DNA of 64,000 nucleotides, from contig NC_071334.1 of assembly GCF_027744825.2 (NCBI RefSeq), forward strand, positions 33,573,937-33,637,936, in the 5' to 3' direction. The notes beneath the pieces are model-generated. The model searched no databases, was not told the origin of the DNA, and was given only the letters and a program-made list of their open reading frames with translations. The DNA is from Synchiropus splendidus (lineage: Eukaryota; Chordata; Actinopteri; Syngnathiformes; Callionymidae). Below, in pieces: positions 25,201 to 35,900 of the stretch. The position numbers and the translations under genes are program-made. The first letter of the stretch is position 1. Each line of letters starts with the position of its first letter.

Positions 25201-28200
25201 CAAATCTTGAAAAGCCACCGTATTGTCAGGACATTTTGTTTTGTGAGGACATTTTTGCCAACCCTCACATCAGCTTAAAGTCAGTCAGTAGTTTATTATA
25301 CTTGGGCTGTGGTTTGGATCAGAGTCTTGGTTAAAGTTAGCCTAAGCTGAGCAAAGCATTATGGCAATGAGAGGTCCTCACAAAAATAGCAAACTTTGTG
25401 TGTGTGCGCGTGCACACTCTGAGCAGACCATCAGCTGACTTATTTGACAATAATATTTCTGTTCATTGGAACCGTGATGTCATCCAGCTATTTGACCTTG
25501 ACATCCTAACAAACCAACAGTTGTCCCCGACTCTCCTCGCTCAGCACAGCATATTTAGCATGTTCCTTCCTGTATTTGCGCTGCTAAATATTGTGCTTCC
25601 TCTTCACCAAATGTGTTGCCTCAACTTGTGTGAACAAAGTTTCCAACAAACTTCAACCATGAACAAAAGTCTCTCACCTCGGAAGTCCTCTGACAGGAAG
25701 GCAGAGTGTCTGGACACAAAGAGCTTCAGCTGCTGATCCAAAACTGACACGTCCACATCCACAGGCCAGCATCGCACACCTGCAACACAAACATTAGAAC
25801 ACAAGTTGTGACTGACCACGTTGCTTCTGTCAGTGAAGTTTCAGTGTTAGACATATTGTCAACGTGAGCACCATATTATCAGCTACGTCACCCTTGCTAC
25901 AAGTCCAGGGTGCACCCTGCCTCTCACCCTATGCAGCTGGGACTCTATTTTATTTATCTCTTTGATCTCCTTAAAGGAGAAGGAAGAAGGTGTGAAATAA
26001 TAGGTAAATTAACTTCAGTTCTAATCATATCCTACGGTCTTTGCTGAGGTGAGATATGACATAGCTTGAATGTTCTATTTATTTGGAGATGGTAATGCAA
26101 GGTTCTCCTCCAAGGTGATTCAAGATGTGATTTGTCATCGTTTTTTCTCAAGAAGTAATATGACTCACAATGTCAGTGCACTCTCACCATCAGTCAAGCA
26201 GGACTCCACGTTTTAAGGCGGAACTTAAAGCAGGAGACAAATTAAACATTTGATGACAGAGGCTGAGGGCAGTATGAAATCAGATCGAGGGCTGATCTGA
26301 CTGGCCCTGAGCCAAGTCTTTGAGGCTGATATAGTTCAAGAGATTGTACTTCTGTGTATCCTGCGTGGCTCAAAGGTGTTCTAACAAAGGCACAGCTGGA
26401 GAGCTCGGATCTCAGTGAGCACAACAGCAAGCTGTCTACCTTGTCCATACCAGAGGACGGATGATGTATTACTTAACATCATTTAAGAAACCCAAGAATA
26501 CAAAGTGAATTAACTGAAACACATTTTAATAAAAGAACATGATAATGTTGTCCAAACTGGCAGCCAATATCTAATTTTAAGTAGTGTAGCTGGTGAACAG
26601 TGGATCACATGAGCCGCAGACAATTGCGGACCATTTTAAATGTGATCAGTAGGAGACCTGACTCAGACATGGAGGGCATATTTGTATCTACTTCAGTTTC
26701 CTTTTTCAGCCCCAAAAGAGGTGGAAAAGGCGCAGAGTTCTGTCGACCCAAAAAGACACAAGAATACCATGTAAACCTCTGAGCAGAACTTGTTGCAAGT
26801 GGAGCTCAAGTGATCTTCACACTCCAGCCGAGATGTCTAATGTGATCAGGGGAATAAGATCATCGCACCCTGATCATGTGTCTGTGAAGGAATGTGTATG
26901 ATTCCTGAGGTGACATGAGACACTGTGTGAGCGGTGTGACCGACTGATGCGTCTCACACTAAAGATACACAGTTGAGCTTCTCTTCTTCAGAAGCCTGAC
27001 GATTCTCAACAAAGGCCCATCACATCGGTTCGTCCTGGTGGATAAACCAACGCTTCGTAAACAGAACAAATACTGGAAGTGAGCTAGCTTTAGCGTGGAC
27101 TGCAAATGTTTGTCAGATGATCTTCTGCCAGTGTCACCTTCAACTAAGGCGGTGAACGGGAGTACCACAGATAACAGACGAACTTGCACTCTCACGAATG
27201 CACTCTTCTTTCTAAGAGGTTCATGCTATAACACTTTCATATACTACTTTGGGCATGAAGATGTGTTGGCCCCAGCACTGTCCCGCAACACAAGAGTGAG
27301 CATGCACACACAAACATGTTCAAAAGAAAGGAAGATGATATTTGCTGATTAATATTTGGACTCTCACTGGTTACTCTGGCTTCATCCGGAACCAGAACTT
27401 TAAAAGGTCAACTTGTTTACTTTTGCTCTCAACCAATTGTTAGCAACGTCAGATCCGCTCTTAACAAACACTCTTCACCGTCTCCGTAAACGACAACATG
27501 CACCAGCAGATGTGCTGGTGCATGTGTGGAGACTTCCTCTAGTCTCCACACATTCCATGATGAACGCTTCAACTTCTATTCTTGCCAATTATTAACCAAT
27601 GAGAGGCTCGTCGAAAACGCCAGTCTTTATCAAAGAACACCACATTGCCATGGTTACTGAGTGACTGGGAACTAACTAGTGAACTAAAAAAGAAACACAT
27701 AACACAAGTTCAAGTGCCTCAACCAGAACACAGTTCAGCCTACCTGAGAGTTACAGCTGGGCCCAGTTCTTCTCCCTCACGACGAATACTTCAATGGAAT
27801 GGAATAAACCACCATAGTCACCTGACCTCTGCCCACTTGAGTCTCCATCAAGACTGAACTTTACCTCAGCATCAGCCAACAATTCCAGCTGTGACTGTGT
27901 GATGCCCTCGTTTCTCTAGAGTTCGCCGACCTAATGATTTCCTCTCATCTCTAACACATAACAACTTCCTCCGCAGCAAACAGGAAGTGAAGACACAAGG
28001 CAGCACTTCCTCTTCAGCCAGTCAGCTGACGAGGGACACCTGAGGAGAAGCCATCCTACTTTTGAACTTGATAAACAAATCTTGTCATCTTGAAGGGAAA
28101 TGACAAGTCAGACCCAGTCATGGTACATGAGCCTCAGCCACAGGCATGTTGATGAGCCTGCAGGCGAAGATCATTGGGAGGATTTCAGGGACTCACCCAC

Positions 28201-31200
28201 ACTGGATTGTTTCCACCAATGCCAGCAGTGTAACAAACTTGGAGCGTAGAAAATAGATTGTTAGGGGGCTTAACAAAATATTGATACACTCAAATATTGC
28301 GATACATGATTGCGCAATACTGTACCTCTTTGACAAAAGAACAATGACTCCTACAACTGCAGCGTTGTAGGAGCCATTGGTTTGGAAGGCAGTAAAATAT
28401 ATTAAGATTGGTAGGCGGAGAATTTCCATTGTTTTTATAGTCTTTTTCGTGTCTCATTAGAGCTACGTATCGGGTAGTAACCACAATGCAGCCCCCGTTT
28501 TCCAATGGTAAGTAAGCTTTGTGGAACACTTGAGAAATACGGAGCAAATGAATGCAGAATGCAGCCATGTCCATAATGATGAGCATAAAAGGGCCTGAAG
28601 AGTGTACAACCTCCACACTCCTTGATTCAATACAGTTTAACTTCTGAGTTTTACAAACAAATCATTTGTAACCTCATTTTTGATCATTTGTGTTTCCCCT
28701 GTAGGACACGATGAGATGGAGGTGAGCACCAGGAACGATTCTCTTCACTCTAACAGAAACAACAAATGCAACAGAAACATTTTTCATGAAGCTTATCTCA
28801 CTGGTGGGATTCAAGACGTCCGCACTGAAGCGTGCAAGAACGTCACCGCACTGCAGATAGAATCGCTGGTCAGATTCCTTTAAAAGGAAGTGTTTCACAA
28901 ACTTCCTTCTTGTTTTGTTATCACACCAATAGATTAGAGATCTTGGAGCAACTGGTGGATTTGCTTAGAAGGGAAAGACTTTGAACTAAGTCTAATTATT
29001 AGACAAATTTAGGCAAAGGTAGGTCACTGGAGCAGTTTTCTGCCACAGTGCAGGAGTCACAGTGAGGCAATATTAAACCTTGGCAATGCAACAGCGGAGG
29101 AGTTTCAGCTTTTCACTTGAATTTCATTTAGCTAGACACGTGTAACCAAGTGGATGTTTTACAGTCAGCTTTACAGGTATGTGGCTTCAAGAGTTAGCTA
29201 GACTTCCTTTTCAAGTGTGTCATGGAGCTTCACATTTGGAGAAATCATCATTGAACAGAAGAATCCTCACAGGTTAATTGGTTCCTGTGTTTGACGCCTC
29301 CAACCACCAGAATCTTGAGAATAAAATACTGAAAAAGAGGTCAATTGAAAGAAGTAACATGAGTTCCTTCCAAGGGGCCGTGAGGAAAAATTTCCCATCA
29401 TGACACACAAAACAGTACTTTTGCTGCATTCCAGTTACCTCGGAAGAAGGAAGTCGGACCAGAGAAATGGCGTCATAGCTGAGTTCAGTGCATTACAGTT
29501 ATGGAAGTCAGAAAAAAAAGATAGCACCGTCTGTAAAAGCCATTCTCAGATGTGCCTTATCTGGATATAAGCAACTTTTAGATAAAAATGGCCTTGGTTT
29601 GCAACAGTTTCTACTGTTGTGCATCATTGACTCAAGACTTATACTTTCTGTTTGGGGAAGCCATCCTGGATTGCAAACGCTCTGTGATGAGGATTTTCCC
29701 ACTTGGAACCCTACATCGCGTGACAACTGGAAAGCACCCTAAGATCTGATATTAGTAAATCAGTATCAGCCAGTTGGGACGATTGGTGCACCGCTAGAGT
29801 ATTGACTTCAAGCCTTCAACATGCAGTACTTGTCATTAGTTGTCACAGAAAGGAACATGAAAAAAGTATATAAACACAACCACGATCAGAGTTAAGAGGC
29901 ACCTTCACCCCAAAAAATCCATCTCATCTATTTCTTTCTGTGTCTAGACTGGGTTCCATGTTAGTATAGAGTACAATGGATCGCTCCAGCAGGGAGTCAG
30001 ACATTGGACGGGAAAGTGGGTCAGGTAAAGTTAAACTCTATATGCAGACTTGAAATCACACTTTACACTACAGCATCCCCACAACGATGAAGCCCGCTGT
30101 GCATGATACTTGACACCACGGGCAATGAGTAAAGAGATCAAACAAGGGGCAAACATGTGAGACATGGGCCAGACAGTCCAGGTTATTTTTGACTGTTGTT
30201 CTCTTCTTGATCATCAGACAGTGCTATCACCGCTGAAGTCATGGCATGGCATGGCATGGCGCCTCTGTGACTCGTCGAGTGGGTTGGCAGGTTGTTCTGT
30301 TGTGGTTAACTTGGCCGCAAATGGCCCATAAGCCTTATTTTGGACATGTCTGGTTTAAATAGTATGTGTGTTTTTATTCATAAGTGCACTAAAAAAAAGT
30401 CATGGAAAAAAAGCATAAATTAGCATGAATAGAATAATGTACGAATCAAAATAAACTGAGATGAAGCAGCTTCAAGTACAATTCAAATCATTTAACTGAG
30501 GTGTTCCTCCGCTGTACCCAGGAGTCTGCTGACTTTCAAGCCAAGTTATCAACTGTGTTACTCGTCATGAGATTAGTTTGTTTGTTGAAGTCAATTGGTG
30601 GCGTCATAATCAAACTTCACACTCCAACCACACATGAACGCGCTCGAACGTCCCACAAACCCTGCAGTGTCAACTCATTATCACTTCAGAAAACATAATG
30701 ATTTGTGAGTTTTCATTTCTAATTTCTAAACAATTACTGAAGTATATATACCTGTATAGTGATCATAATAAAATAGCCGTGTTCTTCTGAAACCAAATCA
30801 ATGAGTGAGGCTTTATTTTATATTTCTGTAACAGAGTGATTTTATATCCTCTCATGAAACAGTGGGAGAGACAAAGTCCACCTACCGTGAGCTTCTCTGT
30901 GGCCTATATAACCCAGAGCATACTTGATACTTGGAATCCCATCAAGCTTTTACACTCTCCAGTATTTATGAAGAGGGTCGGGTTAAGACTCAAAAATTCA
31001 AATTTCGCTGTCAAATGAACGTCTATCAAAGACAACATATTAGCTGAAGTGGAAGCAAATCAGAGAGCAGTTTCATGTTTTGTATCCAAGCACAAATCTT
31101 GCCATAATCTATGGTTCACTGTCATCTGTTATTACAGGAAGAAAATCTTAAAAGGTCATGGTTTTTTTTATGACATCCTACTAAAGGAACATAATTTCTT

Positions 31201-32394
31201 TGCAAATACTCAGCAGATGAATTGATCACCTCGCTAGCTCGGGTTATGAATAGAAAAGGCTTGTACAGTTGCACAGCCGTTACTTTGTGAGCAAGTGTTT
31301 CCTTGTAAACAACACATGACACCATCAAGTGTCTCGTTTAATCCGACAAACAACTATAAAATATTCAGTTGGCCATCTGTCAAAGCGATGGGAAGCTGCA
31401 TATGTTCTCATGAATAATCCAGATAAGTAATAGGGAGCACCTTTCCTGTTAGATGCGACCATTACTGTAAGAACTCACCGTTAACATTTAGCGCTTTTAA
31501 TTCAGCACATTTACAGGTTCAAACGGAATCCATGAGCGCTACATTTTAGTCATGCACGCCCAGTTCCAAGCCAATTATTTCGGTTGGTTTGTGAGCTGAA
31601 ATAATCGTCAATGCACTACTTTATTAAACTTTAATAATGTTTTTTTTCTACTGTAACCTACTTTCACTTAAAAATGAAAACTATCAAGCTACATCGAGGT
31701 GTGTCACTTCCGGTTAAGCAATATTTTCAAAATAGTTGACCAGCAAAGCGATGGCGTTAGATGAACGGCACAACGAGTATATTATGACATTTACTGTGGG
31801 TGGGAGGATGAATATGAGCGTAACTGATTGAGGAAGAAACAGTGACGACGCCTGCGTAGGTGTGAATGGAGGTTCAAGGATGAAGCAGAGAGACAGCTGG
31901 GCAGGATGTCCCGCCTGGCCTCAGTGATATCATGGCTAAATTTAACCAGAGTGGGCCGACAGCTGCAACGATGACAGCGCAAACACCAGGCAACTTGTTT
32001 GACGACCAACTTTGTTAAGACGATACTCACAGAGACTACTTTAAACTGTGAAAGCTGTGAAACGTCTTCAAAGGACGTTCAGATGTTACTATTGGTGTGA
32101 ATAAAGTAAGTAAGTAAGTAAGGTGGAAACACTTCTTGGTAAAACCGCAACGACCGCAGAAGTACCGGTTTTATTGTGAAAGGATCTGCGGACTTCACCA
32201 CTTGCAGTGCCGCTGGCTGGACTTTCTGGGAACTCACCGTGTTCGATCTGGCTCAGCAGACGCTCCAGCAGTCCTTCAGGGAGAAGAGAACCGACCACTA
32301 CTAGCAAAGAGTAATCGACCGCCGCCTCCGGCCGTAAATCGACAGAGAAACTTGGAGAAGAACCGGGACCGCCGCCCCGATCCGCCGCCATCAT
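14982..32394 (-). CDS. map1s: Microtubule-associated protein 1S, seven coding exons
   Basis: MAP1 proteins bind and stabilise microtubules and are cleaved into heavy and light chains; MAP1S also links to mitochondria and autophagy. Exons: 32394-32238, 25779-25678, 21920-21838, 21614-21474, 18622-15508, 15424-15204, 15137-14982; frame is kept throughout, 1324 aa. Exons 1-4 carry the conserved MAP1 N-terminus ([46 protein letters not shown]). The single 3.1 kb exon continues with [13 protein letters not shown] and [19 protein letters not shown], then a Lys/Glu-rich stretch at about residues 515-695, then a Ser/Pro-rich linker with [17 protein letters not shown] and [15 protein letters not shown]. 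The C-terminal light-chain domain (about 1200-1324) has [31 protein letters not shown] and the terminal FPACKVEF. Length and co-location with palm (both human 19p13) favour MAP1S over the far longer MAP1A/B, although parts of the N-terminal and linker sequence resemble MAP1B. The two most 3' introns are only 83 and 66 bp. Confidence 0.9.
18623..21473 (-). other. map1s intron 4 (2.85 kb)
   Basis: Non-coding. It contains the MITE at 19121-19330 and otherwise AT-rich unique-looking sequence. No open frame above 90 codons and no additional frame-compatible exon was found. Confidence 0.55.
19121..19330. mobile_element. hAT-like MITE with degenerate inverted ends
   Basis: The left end (19121-19164, including ggtgcaggtttctgttccaa) and the reverse complement of the right end (19272-19317, including ggtgcaggtttttgttccat) match closely, and the right edge reads ggtttgcccacccctgg. 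The arrangement is about 210 bp with imperfect inverted ends and a non-coding middle. It resembles short non-autonomous hAT elements common in fish; that class assignment is from memory of such ends. Confidence 0.6.
22227..22266. repeat. (GT)n microsatellite
   Basis: About 40 bases of almost pure GT dinucleotide, interrupted once by GC near the right end, inside map1s intron 2. Likely length-polymorphic. Confidence 0.9.
22687..22840. repeat. Dispersed repeat, copy 2 (map1s intron)
   Basis: It has the same ordered core as copy 1: ttcagagtcctggtaaaggt, a gttaagggtgagaggct block, and attatggcaatgacaaagct, followed by gtccccacagggatagcaat and a TG-rich tail. Related sequence (cgtggggactagttccgg) may extend the unit left to about 22540. 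Confidence 0.6.
25311..25410. repeat. Dispersed repeat, copy 3 (map1s intron)
   Basis: Core cagagtcttggttaaagtta, then gcattatggcaatgagaggt and cctcacaaaaatagcaaact, ending in a TG-rich tail. It is a third member of the family at 5095 and 22687. Sequence to its left (about 25235-25260, gtgaggacatttttgcc) may be part of the unit. Confidence 0.55.
27496..27553. repeat. Two adjacent perfect 13-bp hairpins
   Basis: Arms 27496-27508 (acatgcaccagca) and 27513-27525 are exact inverted repeats with a 4-base loop. Arms 27522-27534 (atgtgtggagact) and 27541-27553 are exact inverted repeats with a 6-base loop. The two stems share bases 27522-27525, so only one can form fully at a time. They lie deep in map1s intron 1. 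Confidence 0.85.
30306..30350. mobile_element. Probable hAT-type MITE end fragment
   Basis: The string ggccgcaaatggcccataag followed by ttggacatgtctggttt resembles one end of a common vertebrate hAT-derived MITE. No matching opposite end was found, so it is a relic at best. Confidence 0.35.
32103..32121. repeat. (TAAG)n tetranucleotide repeat
   Basis: A short run of about four tandem TAAG units (agtaagtaagtaagtaagg) in map1s intron 1, roughly 115 bases from the splice donor of exon 1. Confidence 0.75.
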
Positions 32395-32926
32395 GGCATG
32401 GACACAGACCGCTCACTGAGTGACGTCAGCGAGCGCACTCAGATGCGCCGCCCTGCTGAAGAGAAACGGTAGAACAGAGTTGATTGACGCATTAACGGGC
32501 CAATAAGAGAGAGGGAAGGAGCAACGTGTTGTTTTGGTGCGTTTAACGGCAGCTCAAAGAGAAACCGGAATTTTTAGTGAGAGCAACCTGCGTTTTAATT
32601 TTGAACGCCTACGGCGTTTTCTTGGTTTAAAAAAATCCATCAATTATGATTAAAACTTCAACCTCTGAAATAAATAAAAGATTTCTGTCATGATCCTTTT
32701 TTCACTGAGCTTTGCTGATTCACAATCCCACAACATGCAATCACAAGAGAACGTAAATCTAATATGAATACACCTTAAATTAATGTTAGGTAAAGTGTAA
32801 TATTTGGTCATTTGCATTTGTGAGACAATAACAGCACAATTGCTGGCGGGACATTTTGTTTGAAGATGCGTATTATGTTTCCTACAGTTTGCGTAGCGCA
32901 TTGAACGCATCCGCGCATGAGCCAGC
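32395..32926. promoter_or_regulatory. Divergent promoter, map1s / trmt13
   Basis: The two start codons lie 532 bp apart and point away from each other, so both promoters must share this interval or overlap the 5' exons. It contains a perfect CRE palindrome (TGACGTCA, 32421-32428), a CCAAT box (32500-32504) and an ETS-like CCGGAA (32565-32570). There is no TATA box, and the map1s side is CpG-containing, as is usual for divergent housekeeping promoters. Motif use is inferred. Confidence 0.7.
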
Positions 32927-35900
32927 ATGGCGGCGCCGGTTCCAGGCAGATGTGGTTTCTTCGTCAAGAAAAAGCAACGTTTCTGTAAAATGATCGTCGC
33001 TAAAGATAAAAAGTTTTGCGGAGAACATGCGACTATGGTGAGTTCATTGTCACACTGTGCGAATTCACGGAGATTGTGTTTAATAAAAACTCGCCCGTGG
33101 ATAGTTGTGTTGCTCAACAGGGAGTCGTGGTGTGTTCAGGTTCTCACCATATGATCTGTGTAAACATGGACGGGGCTGCATTAAATCTTTAAATGTACGG
33201 ATTCATTTTACGTGCATTGTTTTGCGTGCAGTTTCAAACCAATAATCTTTTAAAATATCTCGAACAGAACATGCTAATAAGTCAACGTGTTATTCAGAAG
33301 TGGCTTGAAACTGAAAGAAACGGGCTTCTCTGCGAGGATTGCGATGCTTAATCCGGTCAATGACTTCTTTCTGTTTTTGCTTTTAGGATGAAAACAGCAG
33401 CATCAAGAGAATCGTGTGTCCACTCGACCCCAAACAGTAAGTCAACAATGATTCAGTTGTCAATTTTCACGCGCTGTATTTGTTGTCTTTGTATGGTACT
33501 TGACTAGAACTTTGTTCATCTGTGCAGCACTGTGTGTGAAGACAAACTGCAGAAGCACCTGAAGAAATGCAACTCAAGAGAGAAACCCAAACCAGTGAGT
33601 CCAGAAGTGGAAGTGAAGTAGACTTAGCAAGTTCAGTTGAACTGAACTTACAGGCATGTTCCATTTGAGATTAGGAATATCCTGTTCCTGATTTTACACA
33701 CAAAAACTTGCATACACATTTTGAAACCAAAAAAGTCTTCCATACCACGCAAAACAGAAAGACATCCATAAATTCAAGCACGTGTAGACAGAAATTACAT
33801 ACACACACACATACATTCACATTCATACCTAAAAATACCCACAAACACATTGGAGAACAAAATCATTCGCACACAACGCACAAAAGCCCGATCACATATC
33901 ACAAAAATACTAATTGCACACATTTTCTTACATTTTTTTAAGCAGGTAAAAGTCACAAATAACTACAGAAAACCCACATGACATACGAAATAAATAGACG
34001 GAATGCGTGCCCAGGTGTAATATGCTGACCTTACACACCAGAATACATAAACTGACAGAAAAGCCACGCCGAAAAATAAACATATACAACAAACAAAAGT
34101 CACCTCACAAATGCACAGAACTAAATCATTGAAAAATTACTCCAAAGTCTGCACTACAAAAACACACAAAAAGCACTATAATGTAAAACCACATACCAAA
34201 TCAAAAATAAACCAAAGGAAAGACTAAGAACAGTAGTTCAGTTGTTGTGTTTCACTTGTGTCTGTGATCTTCAGGTTTATTACGTCCAAGATATAAATGC
34301 TGGATCAGCTGAAGGAGACAAGCAGATTCAGGTAACGTCATGTTGAGTGTGTGCACCAGCCCTCCAGGCATGAATCTAACACAGGTGTGTTTCAGGTAAG
34401 TCTGTGTGACCGCAGCAGGTCCCAGCTTCAGTCCCTGGTGGACAAACTGAAGAAAGCTGTGGAGGGTGAGACATCTTTCACCAGTTTTCTCAACTATGTC
34501 TTCACTTTTCATCTTGCTATTTCTTTCTCTGGTTTTATCTTCTCAGGTATTTGTGTTAAGACAGTGGGTCCTATATATTTTTCAAAATAAAATTACGACT
34601 TAATAGCACTTTGGGACAATTTACAATCGGTTTTCAATTTTACAGATTAAATATATAGTCAATATGATAATAAACATGATTTAAGGACATCTAATTTAAT
34701 CTAGACAATACGTTTCAACCACAGGAGGGCGCCTCTTGAAGCCCAAACATAAAGCTACTTGGATAAAAAGCAGTATAATAAAATCTTCATATTTTTGATG
34801 AAATTACATTTCAGCAGCAAAGCTGTTCCTGGACTCGACCTCTTGTGTGTTTGACTCATGCAGGGTTCCAATGTGATCTGGAGGACCGTTTTCTTTCTCA
34901 CCCCGTCTTTGAGGAGGAGCTCAACAATCCAAAGAATGGAGAGTCTGCGCACAAACACCTCAAGCAGCAGGTACTGAAAACATGACACGGAAGCATCTGC
35001 ATTGTGCCGTGAATCCTTTCCAGATTTTATTTCCTCTCTGGAATTATGGAGTCACTGGCTGACATGCTCTCTTCCTGTCTTGTCACAGTCGTCTCTCTTG
35101 GCTCACATGGATGCGCTGGGGTTGCTCGGGCGAGGGCGCTGCTTTGTGGAATTTGGAGCTGGCAAAGGGAAACTGTCTCACTGGATCCATGAGGCCTTAA
35201 AGACCAGCATGGTCTGCCATGAACATGAAACCCACAACTTGCCAAATACTTGCAGTGAACCGAAAAGCAATGACCAGCTCCAGTTCTTGCTGGTTGAGCG
35301 CAGCAGCACACGCTTCAAGGTACAAAACTGTGGTCTGAGTCAGAATCCATCCATGACATCGGTTTTAGTTCCATTCCAAATCATCTCACCACAGTAACTT
35401 CCTGTTCAAATTTAGAAAATTCAGTTCATGACCTGAATCATTCCCAGACTTTGTCAGTAACTGTGTCACACACTTCCTTGGGTCATTCCCAAAAACATAT
35501 GTGGACTTTTTGTCCATATATACTTTTTATGTGGACGGTTTTTTTACCAGGTGGACGGGAAACATCAGGAGACCGGGGTTCAGTTTGAGAGGCTGCAAGT
35601 CGACATTCAACACCTGGATTTGAGTAAGTAACAAAACATCTGCCAAAACATCTCTGCTCCAGTGTCATTTGGCTTTTGTTTTAGCCCATCAGAGAGAATC
35701 ACCCTTTCTACCCGTTACTCCTGTCACTGGGTAACATGTCCAGACAATACTGAGGATGTGTCTAACTCCAGTTCAGCAAACTCTGTTGTCTTAATCTGTG
35801 TTAAAGGTTCTTCAGTAATTATCGATATTGTTCAGCTCACGACTTGGACCGTGTTTAATATTTTGGCCCTTTGTGAGACTCCCTTATTAGTTCTATCACC

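Larger units (their letters stand above)
21921..25677 (-). other. map1s intron 2 (3.76 kb), repeat-rich
   Basis: It holds a (GT)n microsatellite at 22227-22266, two copies of the dispersed repeat (22687-22840 and 25311-25410), and two related 45-50 bp blocks (about 22175-22220 and 24185-24233) sharing tataattacatcagggac, each followed by TG-rich sequence. From about 24490 to 25100 there is sequence resembling another degenerate fish repeat (ggggtgggacgatat at its left edge). No coding sequence was recognised. Confidence 0.6.
25780..32237 (-). other. map1s intron 1 (6.46 kb)
   Basis: The largest intron in the window. It contains the twin hairpins at 27496-27553, a short CATGG repeat near 30240-30260, a probable hAT-type end at 30306-30350 and a TAAG repeat just downstream of exon 1 (about 32103-32121). 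A segment at about 29415-29740 looks like transposon debris but I could not name it. No embedded gene was found on either strand. Confidence 0.55.

Noticed and set aside
14982..32394. MAP1A or MAP1B as the identity of the MAP1 gene
   Set aside because: The single large exon is about 3.1 kb, far shorter than in MAP1A/B, and the neighbour palm points to the 19p13 MAP1S block. Some MAP1B-like linker motifs remain, so this is a preference rather than proof.
33708..33941. 77-codon frame rich in His and Thr in trmt13 intron 3
   Set aside because: It arises from the A/C-rich low-complexity tract and lies between well-supported trmt13 exons.
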